DNA from: Caprimulgus europaeus
Lineage: Eukaryota > Chordata > Aves > Caprimulgiformes > Caprimulgidae
Direction of reading: 5' to 3'
DNA: 64,000 nt
Assembly: GCA_907165065.1 (NCBI GenBank)
Contig: OU015541.1
Span: forward strand, 16,489,501-16,553,500
Notes under the pieces: generated by a model
Databases searched by the model: none
Seen by the model: only the letters and a program-made list of their open reading frames with translations
What the model was told of the DNA's origin: nothing
Part shown: one piece after another, positions 43,981 through 55,905 of the stretch
Layout of the letters: the number at the start of each line of letters is the position of its first letter
How positions within the stretch are numbered: the stretch's first letter is position 1
Translations under genes and position numbers: made by a program

Positions 43981-44440
43981 GTCCCCAGTTAATGGGAATA
44001 TGGGAGAGAGGTTGAGTTTGCCTAAGCCAGAGTCAGCGGGAGGCCTGGAGCTCTGCTCAGTCATTACCGGTGAGTAAAGCGCGCCCCGTGAGTCACTGGT
44101 GCCATTATCAGCTCCCTCCTAAAGGCTGGAGAGATGCAGCAGGAAAGTGCTGTTCCTTGAAGTCACTGCTTGTAGCTGTTTCCTTCCATCAGAATCGCTG
44201 TTCTGAGACCTGGGATGACTCCAACCCCCGGCCTGCCCCGTGGCCACCGGCCCCCCAAGGCTGTGCCCCCCACAGTCAGGCTCTTCATGCCTGGGGTGAC
44301 AACACGAGCCGTGTCTGCGCTACTCCCACGGCCCTTCCCGCGCTTTGCGGGTGCATCTCGCATGAAGCCATTTATAAAGGTTAATGCATGCAGGACAGAC
44401 ATGCTCCTCCCAGATTAATTGATGCTAAAGACACCAGCAG
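43981..44440. promoter_or_regulatory. Candidate noncoding elements (two sub-blocks)
   Basis: First sub-block (43985-44200): AGTTAATGGGAATATGGG, CTCAGTCATTACCGGTG, TGAGTCACTGGTGCC (AP-1-like TGAGTCA) and GCCATTATCAGC. Second (44335-44430): CATTTATAAAGGTTAATGC, CATGCAGGACAGACATGC and CAGATTAATTGATGC. A CpG-richer stretch lies between them. No exon structure seen. Confidence 0.3.
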
Positions 44441-45289
44441 CAAGGAGCTGCTCAGTGCCAGCCATGGTGAGGGCTGCATGACCCTCTCCCCGCTTGCTCC
44501 CCCTCCTTGGTCCCCTCAGCCTGCCCGAAGTGCCGCTCCTGCCTGTCACCGCCGTTAATAAACCCCAAGCTTCCCCTGAGCCTCCAACCCGTCGTCACCC
44601 TGTGCCTGCAGGGCTGCCTGCTGCCCTGCTTCTGGCTCAGCCCCATGCCACGACCACTCTCCTCTCCACTGTCCTTGCACATGCAGGGAAGCTGCTGTGA
44701 CTGCTCTGTGAGACTCCACCTCCATCCCCAGCCTCTGCCTTGCTCCCTAGAGCATGGCTTGGTCTGTCCAAGGGCCACACGGAGATGCTGACACTTGGGA
44801 TGGGCTGTGGCCATCACACCAAACTTCTGCTTCACATGTTGCTCTTGATGGCCACCAGTCCAGCCCACCTCCACGCTGGCCTCCTCCCCTTGTCCTTCCA
44901 ACCTGGGTCTGCTCCTGCTTGCTCTGTCACACCTTGCCCTCTGCGCACCGCCTGCCCTCATTCCTTCTCCCAAGCCCCTGCCAGCTCAGATCCTTTGCAT
45001 TTTATTTTTCACCTTCTTGTCTTTCCCTCTCTCTTCTTTCCCAGGTCTCACTTTATCCTCAGCTTTGAAAACGTAAATGCTTACCAGCACACCTAAGACC
45101 AGACCCATGTTGGGACGGGTTTGCCCTGGGGACTTCCCCAACCTCAGCCCATCCCAGCTCCAGCATGACCAGGCCCAGACAGCTCACCAGCAGTGCAGAG
45201 GGCTCCAGCTCCTGCCAGCTGTGCCACCTTGCCACCTCCACCACCCTGGAGACAAGCAGGAGCTGACTTGTGAGCCAGTCTGCTGCTGG
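44441..45289. other. Pyrimidine-rich unique DNA
   Basis: C+T-rich plus strand, strongest at 44990-45060 (TTTCACCTTCTTGTCTTTCC, then CTCTCTTCTTTCCCAG). The CTTTCCCAG at about 45035-45045 looks like a splice acceptor, but no coding exon is evident after it. Confidence 0.35.
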
Positions 45290-45920
45290 GGCTGCCATGC
45301 TGATTATCTTACACTCAGTATCATAAAGAGAAATAAAAATGACAAAACCCTGGAGAAGGAAGAGGAAGATGCGTTGGACCAAAGAGGCAGGGGAGAGCAA
45401 TTCTTGTAGAGACCAAGAGGACCCTGCAGAAACCCCTTCTTGCTGGCCAGGGCAAGCCCTGCTCCATGATGCCACCCCCTGTGTCCTGCCCAGGCTCCGG
45501 CGCTAGACACTAAGATCTCCCTGTTCAAAAGGATTACAAATTACTGTCTGATCTGCTAATTAGGAAGGGAAGATGAGTGTGTTTCTGACAGTGATGTTTA
45601 GCAGCCATTTAGAAACTGCTCTGAAGGCAGCGAGGTGCTGTGGGCGCTCCGCAGCGTGGAGCTGCATCTGCTCCCTGCCAGCGAGCCCAGGACCACCCCG
45701 CCGGCCCCACCGCCCGCGGCTCCCTCCCGCCCCGGGCGGCTCTGCCCGGTGCCACCCCCGGCTCACACAGCCCCTGCGGCCAGCCTTGCCCTTCTGCAGA
45801 GCTGTCTGGCGCTCAAGGATGTCCCCAGGCCGTTTGGCTCCTCGCCCCGCTGCCATTACTTCTTATTTATTTAACAAAATTAGAATCTGCTCAGTGGAGC
45901 CAACTGAAGGCAGGGGAGAC
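45290..45920. promoter_or_regulatory. AT-rich elements flanking a small CpG cluster
   Basis: AT-rich words at 45300-45350 (TGATTATCTTACACTC, GAGAAATAAAAATGACAA), 45530-45620 (TCTGCTAATTAGGAAGG, AGCAGCCATTTAGAAAC) and 45850-45895 (TTCTTATTTATTTAACAAAA) surround a CpG-rich patch at 45640-45790. This may be a small promoter with flanking elements or separate pieces; the sequence does not decide. Confidence 0.25.
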
Positions 45921-47039
45921 AAATCAGATCCTCGTGCCACTGCCAGAGAAAGGCAGCCTGGCGCCGGGCTGGAGGCCTCCTGTGCTGTCTCAGGGAGATG
46001 GGGACCCTCCTTCCTGCCACCCACAGGCAAGTCACACTGGAGGACTGGGCAGCAGCACAGCGAGCACCCCGGACTGCTCACACCACTTCTTGGGACTCCT
46101 CCTTGTCTCCTTCTCCATGCAGCCACTGGTGGCAAGGAGCTGGCTCTGGCTGGGGAAGGAGGAAGGCTCTAACTGGCACCTCCGTGCTGTGATGGGACTC
46201 CCATCCCATGGGACACCCACAGCCATGGGTGACGCAGCCCTTGTAGGTGCAGACAGGCGTGGCTGTACCGCTGAGAGGACCACCCCAGCCCCATGGCCAC
46301 TGTCAGGGCATGATGGAAGCAGCCCCGTGCCTGTGTGTTTGGGGTGATGCCCATGACAAGTGTGTGGAGGCTGCTCTGAACACCTCCTCCAGCCAGTGTC
46401 CAGAGACACTGCTCCCCACCAAGGGGGGCCAGCAGACCCTCAGCCCCTTCTCAACCCTCGCTGTCTCTAGCAGGGCCCCTGTTTCCCATGTAGCTCCTTA
46501 CAGGACCAGGCTCCTCTCTCCTGGGTAAGAACCTTGCTCTGGATCAAAACAGGAGATCAGGTGGGTTTAGGACCATCTCAGGACCTGCTCTACAGCCTTG
46601 GCCTTCCCAAAAGTTGTCCTGGTGCTGACCCCCATTCCCCAGCATCACAATCCCTCGAAAACCCCACCCAGCAATGGGCGCAAACCCAGGCAGCTCAGCC
46701 GCCTCCACAAGTTGATGCCTGCAACGACTTCCCATAGGAGAGAGAGCAAAGAGCCAGAGATCAAAACCATGAGCCACCTCCTCAGGGCACAGGGACAGAG
46801 ATACCCCTGCCCTCCACCCCCGGTCTGACCCTGCTGGGACTCATCTGCGAGTCCCACCCTGGGCGCTCTCCCACCCTGCACGGCCCTGGGTGCTCCCTGC
46901 CCACCCCTGGCGCTGAGCAAGTCCTCGGGCACAACCCTGGTCCGGCGTCATCCAACAGAATGCAAACGTGTGAGGGCAGAAGATGGATGTGGGCAGCCTC
47001 AGACACAGGTAGAGGCACCCACAGAGGAGCAGCTTCATC
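45921..47039. other. Unique DNA, nothing recognised
   Basis: Open frames of 199-235 codons cross this stretch from 45573 on; they have no domain and mutually overlap. No repeat recognised. Confidence 0.4.
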
Positions 47040-47210
47040 CTGGAGATGAACCCAGCCAGATTAAGGTATTATTAGATTGAGTTACAGTGGTATTAATGAG
47101 TGCTTTCAATTTTAATTAAGTTAATCTACCTATAAAAGCTCTTTATTCCCATAAACATGTGATCTGAGAGAGAACAGGACTTCCAGCCACGTTTTTACAG
47201 CATCTGAGCC
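47040..47210. promoter_or_regulatory. AT-rich block, strongest candidate noncoding element
   Basis: 170 bp of AT-rich unique DNA bordered by GC-rich sequence: CCAGATTAAGGTATTATTAG, GTGGTATTAATGAGTGC, TTTCAATTTTAATTAAGTTA, CTACCTATAAAAGCTC and CCCATAAACATGTGATC. Homeodomain-type ATTA/TAAT cores occur at high density on both strands and a forkhead-like ATAAACA follows. There is no simple-repeat structure, which separates it from AT-rich slippage. Regulatory function is inferred. Confidence 0.4.
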
Positions 47211-49117
47211 TGTTTTTTGCAGACACTTATTTCACAGCAAGGCCAGCACAGCAGCTGGGAGAAAAGCACCCACTGTCCCAATCGCTGCGCCCTGCACCGA
47301 GCCAGTGAAATGTAGAGCAACCTCTTGCTCGAGCTGCAGACACCTGGGGGAGGCAAGATTTCATGTGCCTGTTGTGACAAAAGTTAGGAAAAAAGTGAAT
47401 TTCAATGGAAAAATACTCATTGTCGTTTTTCTAGTGGGAGAAGATGGTGCAGGCAGAACAAAGAGCTCATGGGAATGATGACAAGCCCCAGTCCAGCAGA
47501 GAACCCAGGCCCACTGGGTCTCCCTGTCCTCCCCCTGTTCCTGCCTGGAGGGGAGAGGCCAGCGTGCTGGCCAGGCTCCTGCAGGAGGAGTCATGCTGGA
47601 GTCAGTCCCCAGCCTCCAGCAAGCCCTCATCTGCTTTGCCAGCAGAGGTTCACCCTGCAGATGCCTCCAGTTACTCCTGGAGCAGGCTGTGGGTGGATGG
47701 GGTTTGATTCCTCCTTCCCAGGCTTGGCCTTTCCCATCACTGGGGAAAAGAGGAGAGTCAAGAGCCTGCTTCAGACCTGGGATGACCTCCTCAAATCCAC
47801 AGGTTTGGCCCTTTCCTCCCTCCTCCTTGTGAATCCTGTGAAATTCCTCTTTCTGAGCAACACCAGCTGCGGTCCAGGTGCCAGAGGACACTGGGGCTCC
47901 CAGGGGAGCAGTGCCTTGCCCACAGGCTGGTCGTCCTTGTCCTCCAGGAGAGGACAAATGGAGCCACGCTACACAAAAACCTCAAGTTGACCAAAAAGCC
48001 ATCCTGTCACATCTGCAGAGAGAGGAAAGAGCAGGAATGGCACTGGAAATTAAAACGTGTCAAGGAAAATGACAGTCTTTTTGCCGCAGGCGAGGCAGGC
48101 TGGGTCTCTGCGGGCTTTTGTGCTGGGCCAGCAGCTGCTCTGAGCATCGGGAGAGGTAGGGGAGGGATGGACCTGTGGCTGTCCCTGTCTGGCCTTCAGA
48201 CAGCAGCTGAGGGGTGCTGGGGAGCAGCAGGGACCCCCCTTCAGGGGAGCCTAGGCTGGGTTCAGAGCAGAGGTCAGCCCCCGCCAGCCACAGCGGTGTC
48301 TTGGTCTCCCACCATTTTGGCTTTCCAACCAAAAATGCCTCTCCTTCCAGCCCGCTGCATCCTCCAGCAGCACTGCCAAGGACAGGAGATGCCACATCCC
48401 ATGGAACCACCAGCAGCATCCAGTCCCATCCCTGCTCTGCTGCCCCTGTTGACAGCAGCTCTGTCACAGCCTGATGGGGTGAGAGAAACCTTGGGGGTTC
48501 CTAACGCCCCTCCTACACTGGGGCCTGACCACGGGCTACCAGAGGCCACCCTCAGACATGCCAGAACCATCCTGCCTGCACCTCAGGCCAGCTCACCAAC
48601 GCACCCACTCGCACTGCGCTGCTTGGGGCACTGCCCAGGGACAGCAGCCAGCACGAGCCAGGGCCTCTCCTTGCACCAAGTTCCTTGAAGACCTCAATGT
48701 GCTGTGAATTCTTCTCATGGAAAAGGTCCTGACGTGCCCCACCACCTCACAGGGCCATTTCCCTGCCAGGGTAAGAAATGTCAAAGCAGCTGCCCTTCTC
48801 CTCTTCTCATCCCCGCTGGTTGTGCCACCCCTGGCTGGGAGGTGACCACACGGCTGCCTGCTGGGGCTGGTGGCAGTGGCACTGCTTCTCCCCCAGCCAG
48901 GACATTACATTGAGGCAGATGTCCTCTGGTGGGAGGGGGACAAAGCCCGTCCCAGGCAGGCACAGGCACAGTTGTGCAGAGCACATTTGGAGAGGTGACC
49001 TGCCAGCGGGGCGGGCAGCGGCGCTGTGACACGGCGGAACCCCCTGTCTCCAGGCACGAGACTGGACCTGACTCCCTGCGAGCAGCCTGAGGACCCGAGT
49101 GCTGAGCCTGGCACCCC
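47211..49117. other. GC-rich unique DNA, nothing recognised
   Basis: 1.9 kb without recognised genes or repeats. Frames up to 233 codons (plus, 47987-48688) have no motif. The last ~200 bp may include the 5' part of the LTR that follows. Confidence 0.35.
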
Positions 49118-49430
49118 TGTCCACCCCTGCACTGTGTCTGCCTGAGCTGGAGCTGATTGTCCCCACAACAGCAGATTTACAGTGTTTGTCCCCCAGGGCA
49201 GCCGCTGCTCACGCTGCCGCCCTGCTCCCAGCCCCGGCCTGCTGAGGGGGGGGGTGTTTGCTTTGTTCTTCCTTTGCTTCTGCGCTCGCAGCTTCGCTTT
49301 GCTTTGTTCCTATTAAACTGCCTTATCTCGACCCACGTGTCTGGGGTTTTTGTTCCTCCATCCTGCTGAGGAGGGGGGGATAGAGCAGCTTGGTGGGCAC
49401 CTGGCATTCAGCCAAGGTCAACCCACCACA
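49118..49430 (+). mobile_element. LTR 3' part, avian ERVL-like
   Basis: The right end is diagnostic: TTCCTATTAAACTGCC (polyadenylation ATTAAA), TTATCTCGACCCACG, the CCTCCATCCTGCTGAGGAGG region, CTTGGTGGGCACCTGGCATT and the terminus CAACCCACCACA. It differs from the 50238 type at the U5 end (GGTGGGCACCTGGC...AAGGTCAACC against GGTGTTTGGC...GAGTTAAACC), so it is a separate subfamily. ACCCC follows the end (49431-49435) and also precedes a TGTCC at 49118, which would make a 313-bp element with a 5-bp duplication. ACCCC is common in this GC-rich stretch, so the left boundary is uncertain. Confidence 0.65.
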
Positions 49431-50237
49431 ACCCCTCTGGGGGAGGGAGGTTAGAGCGGCTCTACAGAGCAGTTCAAATGAGTAGATCAGTGCAAACAGG
49501 CACTTGTGGAACTCAAATCCCTCTCCTCTTTCTCTGAAGTTTGCTTTCGTTCATGGAGGTCTCGGCTGTTTCTGCAGCAGACTGTGGCAGTCACCATGAG
49601 GGATGCTTCCAGAGCAAACCTTGCAGGGAGCACCCACAGATCCACCCCAGACTTGGATGGGAGCTTGGCAGAGGGACCCTGATGGGTCTGGTCAGTGCCT
49701 GGTCTGAGCCCATGCATGTGGAGGCTGGAGGAGGGGGGATGCTAAACACATTCCTGGCTGCTGACAGGGACAAAAATGGCTGGATTTGATGGCTTTGGTG
49801 TCAGAACCACAAAGCAGGAGTTCCCAAATAGTTACAGCTCATCTCCTTCGGCAGGACCAGTCCAGGAGGGTCAACTGATCAACACGGGGATGTGCAGAAC
49901 ACTCTGGAACAGAAACTGACAGCCGGCAACTTGGGTTGTGGTCATTAATCAGTGAACTTGAGAACACCACAGGGTGTTTAGAGAAGAGCTGTGGCACTGG
50001 GCAGAACCAGGCCAAGCCAGAGCAGACCCTGGATTTTCTTTTCCCCCCAAAATGGCACCGGACCAGCGGCAGCAGGGAGCTGCATGCCAGCAGGACGAGG
50101 GCAATACGTGCTACCAGGAGCCTCTGCGCTTCTGGAGCTACCCCATGATGGTTTCATGAATGGATTGAGGGACAAAGCTCTCCAGGGACAGCACAGATGC
50201 TGTTTGGGGTGTCCACTAATGAGGTTAAGAGCCTGAC
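49431..50237. other. Unique DNA between two LTRs
   Basis: No gag, pol or env similarity and no primer-binding or polypurine feature were recognised. The LTRs on either side are of different subfamilies, so this is not the interior of one provirus. Confidence 0.5.
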
Positions 50238-50828
50238 TGTCCTGGTTTTGCTAGGATAGAGATAATTTCTTCTTAGTAGCTAGAAAGCGCTGTGGTTTGG
50301 TTTCATTGTGGGATTTGTTATGAAAATAATGTTGATAAAGTACAAGGCCACCATGTTTGGCTGGTCTGCAAGTGCAAAGGACTGGGAGGGGGAAGTGCGG
50401 TAATTAGCAAGGCCCAGAACTGTCATTTGCATATGCCAATGAGATATTCCATATCATATCATGTCATGGTCAGTGTATCGACCAGGGTGGACAGGAAAGT
50501 GGGGAGATTCTCTCAGGGATCACTTGGGCTCCAGGATTGTGGTTTTGGGTTCAGGGTTCCTTTTCACTCCTCTGGGATCACTATCAGTGGGTGGTGAGCA
50601 ATTGTACCATTCACATATATATAAATATACAAATATATATATATATAAAATTATTATCATTACTATTTTAATTGTATTTTACTCCAATTATTAAATTGTT
50701 CTCATCTGAACCTACAAGTCTCCTCACCTTTAGCCCTCCAATTCTCTTCCCTATTACCTTAGTGGGGAAAAGAGGGGGGTGAGAGCAGCTGTGTGGTGTT
50801 TGGCTGCCGGCCGAGTTAAACCACCACA
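50238..50828 (+). mobile_element. Intact solo LTR, avian ERVL type, with exact target duplication
   Basis: 591 bp from TGTCCTGGTTTTGCTAGGAT to GAGTTAAACCACCACA, with TG...CA ends. It is flanked on both sides by the identical 5-mer CTGAC (50233-50237 and 50829-50833), the duplication length expected for ERVL-type integration. Inside are the AGTAGCTAGAAAGCGCTGTG block, a TA-rich stretch (about 50612-50650), ATTATTAAATTGTTCTCATC (polyadenylation-type ATTAAA) and the CCTCCAATTCTCTTCCC block. No internal viral sequence remains. The exact duplication and sharp ends fix the boundaries to the base. Confidence 0.95.
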
Positions 50829-53076
50829 CTGACTCAGAGGGACCTCTCCACCCCCGGGTTTGTCTGTGGGGCTTCAGGTCACAGAGGCCAGGCTGGTGTC
50901 CTGCAGCTGCTCTTCCTGTGTGACAGGCACTGGCATTGGTCTCTTCTTCCCACAGGTGTGCAGAGGTGCAGGTGCTGATCCATGCTCAGCTCCGGCCCAG
51001 CATCATCTCGCCATCTCCTCTCTTGTAGGTCAGCACGGTCCACAGCAGATGAGAGGGCACATGGTCATCCAGCAAGGAGACCAGGCAGTGTTTCTTGGAG
51101 CAGCACAGGGAAGGAGGGAGCAAATCAGCCAGTGCTCATCACCTGGAAGTGGCTCACCTTCGCCAGGACAACTGGTGCCACCAAAGTAGGGCTGTCGGGC
51201 TCCCCTGGGCCGTGGCGGCACGGAGACTTTCTCGTGTGCTGCACAGAACAGGGCGTATCATCTAATTATATCAGCTCTGTCCCACAAATGGGAGCTGGGG
51301 TGCCCTATTTACACAGCCCTCCTCCTAGTGCCAGCCCACTCCTTGCCCAGGGACCAGGATGGCCCCGCGTCCTTCAGCCTCACCGGGAGGAGGGGAGCGG
51401 CAGCTTCCCCCCGCCTGCACCTCTGCACCCAGCGAGGCATAACTGCGCCCTGGATGGTTGGTTGTTTCTGGGGGAAGAAGATGGTTGCATGGGTCTGGGT
51501 CAGAGTCTGACAGCCCAGCAGCCTCCCTCCATCCCACCCTCTAGCCACTGGACTGGCTAATAATGGGCTGCCCTGAGGGCTGTGAGCGATCTCACACTGC
51601 CACCGTGGCCCGAGCATCAGAGCAGGCGCTCTGGGGGAAGGAGCCTGCCCTGGGAAGCCCAGCAGTGCAATCCCACAAGGGTGCTGGAGCTTGTGGCCTG
51701 GGCAGAGGTGTCCTCACCACACCACCTTGCACATGCACCCATGCTGGGAGCCATGAAGAGATCTGCAGTGAAGGACTCCAGCCAGCTCCAAATGGGTGGC
51801 CTGAACACCACAAGACCAGCAGTGTCCTCACACCACCGTGCCCTGCTGGGCCAGGCTGCAGCAGCCCTCTCCCTGCCCAGCACTTGTTTTCCTTCTCCAC
51901 TCAGATCCTGACCCAGGAGGTCACATCCCCTGCAGGGTGGGTTGTAGTGAACCCATCTGCAGTGCTGTGGTAGCCCCGTGCCAGGAGCCTTTGGGGGTGG
52001 CTGGAGCCATCGGGAGGTAATCGCCACCTCAGGCAGTGCAGCCCTGACAGCATCAGGGCCACGCCATGAGCACGGGCAGGGCAGGCAAACACCTTCCTGC
52101 CCATGATGGGAGAAGAACCAGAATGAACACACCAGTGCTGGGGTTATTCTCCCACTTTGAGATGCCAGGCAAGGGAACTGGGCAGCAGCTAAGGCTGCTT
52201 GGAGCTGGTGCCGTAGCAGAGAAGATGTCAACATGTTGGTGTATCCCATCCAAAGTCCTCTGGGTTCACCTCCCAGGAACCTCACTGTGCTCTGCTGGTC
52301 CCAGGCACAGGCCTCCCTCTCCTCACATGGGACCTCTGGATTCTCCAGTCAGCAACCTGCCCAAATGATGCTGGGAATTTGGGTCCTCTGTGTATGTTTG
52401 GAGATGCCCCTTTGAGCTTCCTGGGAGCCAGCCTTGGGGGACCTCTTCCCTTGCACCCCAGCTCAGCCATGGCTCTAGGAGCCACTTCTGTAGGGCTGCT
52501 GCGGGAAGGCGTGATGCACAGCACCGCCCTGCACTCCACACTGGTGGGGCTGGCAGGAGAGGGCTCCCTGCCAGCCTCATCCCAGGGAAGCCCAGGGGCT
52601 GGGGAGTGGCTGGGGGTTGCCCAGCAGCCCGGCAGAGGGGCTGTGGGCCGCGAGCAGATCAGGAAGCGCTCCTCACCTGACGTGATTTTGGTTGCTAGGT
52701 GATTAAATCATCCATCTGCTTATGACAGCATGGGAGAGCAGTGAGTCAGTCCCCTTCGTACGAGACAACAAAGGGTTTTTCAACTCCAGCCCACCTCCAG
52801 CTCGTCCCTGGGTCCGTCCGTGACTGCAGGACACTCGGAGGGCAGAGCCTGCCAGATGCAGGGGAGCAGGAGTCCTGCCCAGTGCCGCAGCCCAGCACCC
52901 TGGGGCAGGGCAGCTGGCAGAGCCAGGCAGGCTGCCACAGGGCTGCAGGCATCTTCCAACGTGTTTGTGGTGGACAGGACCTCCACGGCATCCTGGAGAG
53001 CACAGCTGTGTCCTCACTGCACCACCCCACAGGAGGCTTTTGCTTTATTGCACCTAGAACAATCTTGAGGGATCAG
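50829..53076. other. GC-rich unique DNA, nothing recognised
   Basis: 2.2 kb without recognised gene or repeat. The longest frames (222 codons minus, 51617-52285; 192 codons plus, 50982-51560) overlap others and have no domain. Confidence 0.4.
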
Positions 53077-53282
53077 ACCAACCTCACTAGAATCCCAGAC
53101 TGGTTTGGGCTAGAATGGACCTTTAAAGATCATGTCCAACCCCCCTGCCAGCAGCAGGGACACCTTCCACTCGACCAGGTTGCTCAAAGCCTCATCCAAC
53201 CTGGCCCAGAACACTTCCAGGGAGGAGCAGCCACAGCTTCTCTGGGCAACCTGGGCCAGGGTCTCACCACCCTCACACCAAA
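53077..53282 (-). mobile_element. CR1 LINE, 3' end fragment
   Basis: Antisense CR1. The plus strand reads ACTAGAATCCCAGACTGG (3' end), GACCTTTAAAGATCATGTCC, CAGGTTGCTCAAAGCCTCAT, CCAACCTGGCCCAGAACACT and CTGGGCCAGGGTCTCACCAC. It is the same subfamily as the sense copy at 40950, and both end GTCTGGGATTCT. About 206 bp remain. Confidence 0.95.
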
Positions 53283-55740
53283 GTGAGGTTTGCTGTTACC
53301 CCTCGGGACACCCAGCACCCCCTGCTCACCCACCCGAGCACCTTCACCCTCTGCAGGCTCAGCTGCGTCCGCCACAGGGACGTTACTGAAGTTGCACATG
53401 TGCTTCAGGAGCAGGGCCCAGGGAAAGCCAGCAGGCTGCTCAGGGACAGCAAGGCAGAAAGGCAACAGTTTGGGAGAAAAGAACATTTTTATAAAGTGTT
53501 TGAAGTGTTTTGGAGGAGGAAAGTGGGAAGAAGAGAAAGAAGAGCCTCTGTGTGTGTGTGCAGATGTGAGAGAGCAACAACAGGAGCCTCCCTCCCCATT
53601 GAGAAGAAACCACCTCAGTTTCTCGGGTTTTGGAGAGTGTTGAGACACTGGGTAATTAAAGCAATGGCCACAAAATATGTTTGAAAAGTCCAGTTTCCAT
53701 TAGTAAGGCTCTGAGCCACATGCTGAGTTGGAGGACGAGCTGCTGGGTGCGGGGCTGGAGGCTGCCCAGGACCCACATCCCCTGCCCACACAGAGCCCAC
53801 TGGATCTGAAGCCCACCAGGGCCAGTGGAAATCTCCTAGGAGATGCATGGGCCTTTGCAGGAACCTCCATGGCCACGTGGAGCTTTGCTGTGGGGACAGA
53901 GCTGGGAGGCCCCCTCAGAGCTGCCCACCCCCTGCCCACGAGAGTCCCCAGGGATAAGCCCCAGAGCAGGGGAGGGTGCACCAACACAGCAGAAACAGGG
54001 CAAAACCATAGCAAAGCAGCTGGGAGCTGCCCCAAACCGACTTCTCCACCTTCTGCCACTGCAAGAGAGCAAGTGCAAACCACTGACTGCCCGTCACGTC
54101 CCTCCTGCCCCACACACCCCACGCCGGGGGCTCAGCCAGCACCCATCTAGCACAGCAGCATCCCAAACCCAGCGCCCAGCACCCCAGTCCCCGCGAGCTG
54201 GGCTGGTGGCCACTGCTCTACACAGTCCTCCCAAGTCCCCCAACATCTATCATGACTTCTTAATGCAAAGAGACTCATTAATGAAGTGGAAAAGGAGGAG
54301 GAGGAGCGAGCTGAATGGTCTGTCCTGAGGGACAGCACAGCAAGGAGGAGGAGGAGAGCACTCAGCATCGATCTCGGGGTATGCAGCTACCAGAGGGAAA
54401 GGAACCGCCATCCAGAGAATAACTGGGGGTGGAAAGGACAAGGGGTCCAGCTGGCATGGGGGGAGCCAAAGAGGCATGGGCAGCACTGCACTACTGGCCA
54501 CCAGCCCCTGGCCACCAGCTCCTGGCCAGCTCACTGCGTGGCAGAGGGCACAGAGGGCCCAGGAGTGGGTCTGTCTGCACCACACAGGGGCAGTGCTGGA
54601 GGCTGCCAGAGCGATGGGAGGGGAGGGGAAGGTTCCCAAGCAGAGGAGCGGAGACACCAGGGTCACAGGGGCAGGGGCTGCGGGGACAGCAGCTCCACAA
54701 CAGCTGCTCCTCCAGCTCCAAAGCCTCACACATCACTCCTGGGATTCCCAGCAGCGACTGTTTCCAAACCCAGGGAGCCCTGGTCTGCAGCAGTCTCCCA
54801 TCCCCATGTCACACGGGAGCTGGACTGCCCATGGCTCAGAGCCCATAACCTCGGCATCCACTGCTCCTGTACTGGACAGCACTGGGACCAGGACTCCCAC
54901 ACCTGGCCAGCCCCATAAAATGACTGAAGAGCTCACCAGGAGCTTAGGTGCCCCTGTTCCTGCCCAGCCCTGCTGTCCCACATCCCGTCGTGGAGGGTAC
55001 CCACACCTTCTGTGAGCATCACCCTCATGGCAGGCTGTGAGAGGACACCCGCCATCGTGCTGTGGTTGGTCTGTCCATCCAAGTACTTCCAGCCTCCAGG
55101 ACATCCAATATGTTCCCCAGGAAGCACAACCCAAACCTACACCTGATATGGAAATGGTTTTTTACCCACAGCAAGTGGGGACTGACCAAGGAACCACACC
55201 AGCGTTTATGGACTGAAGGGCTGAGAAATCCTTTGCGCTTCAGCCAGTTGAAATGCTTCCTGGAGACATTTCTACAAGGATTCATGGACTTCAGCCTCTT
55301 TCCAAACCAGCAGCAGTGTCCAGCTGAGACAAGAGGAGGGTGAGTTATTTAGCAAATGCCAAACGGACCCTTCCTGATCCTTTGAAAGTTGCCTTATGGT
55401 TCAGAACACAAGAATTTCTGGAAAAGAGACTTTGTCCCTTAAACTGTGTCCGCTCGGTCCCAACACCAGCCTTGAGTCCTGGCTGCCTGGGCAGATCTGT
55501 CCTAGGAAGAGGGTCCCCAGGGTCCAGGCTGCTCCTACAAGGAGCTCTGTGCTCCCTGGGTCTCATCAGGCAGCGCTGACCCTCCAGTCCAGGCCCCGCT
55601 GAGCACAGTCCAAGCAGCAGGTCCCGGCGGACACGGACAGTGAATGTCAGGCTGAGATGCCCATCTCAAGGCCTTGCTCAAGTCCATGAACCCCCAGCTC
55701 AGCCACTGGAGCAGCCCTCTCCTCGTGCTTCTGCACCACG
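53283..55740. other. Unique DNA, nothing firm
   Basis: 2.4 kb. A 14-bp unit, CTGGCCACCAGCCC, is repeated about 2.4 times at 54494-54527. A GAGGAGGAGGAG run occurs at 54293-54305. Frames of 140-210 codons between 53.7 and 54.9 kb lack domains. Confidence 0.4.
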
Positions 55741-55905
55741 GGGGGGATTAATCGGACGAAGGAAACGGTGAAGGAACGTCAACTTCATTCCCGCAGCGAA
55801 GAAACTGTGCCATTAAAATCCTCTCTCCTATGACACACACTGAGCCTATTTCAGTAATAGTTTGGCAGGGGAATAACATTACTGAGCCTATAAATATCTC
55901 GTGGG
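55741..55905. promoter_or_regulatory. Candidate element with internal direct and inverted repeats
   Basis: ACTGAGCCTAT occurs at 55839-55849 and again at 55881-55891. Between them the heptamer pair CAGTAAT and ATTACTG forms an inverted repeat (about 55852-55858 and 55878-55884). Flanking words include GTGCCATTAAAATCC and CTATAAATATCTCG. The paired-motif arrangement in unique DNA suggests protein binding sites. Confidence 0.3.

Noticed and set aside
49431-50237. Interior of a provirus between two plus-strand LTRs
   Set aside because: The two LTRs belong to different subfamilies, the right one has its own exact target duplication, and the 0.8 kb between them shows no retroviral gene similarity.
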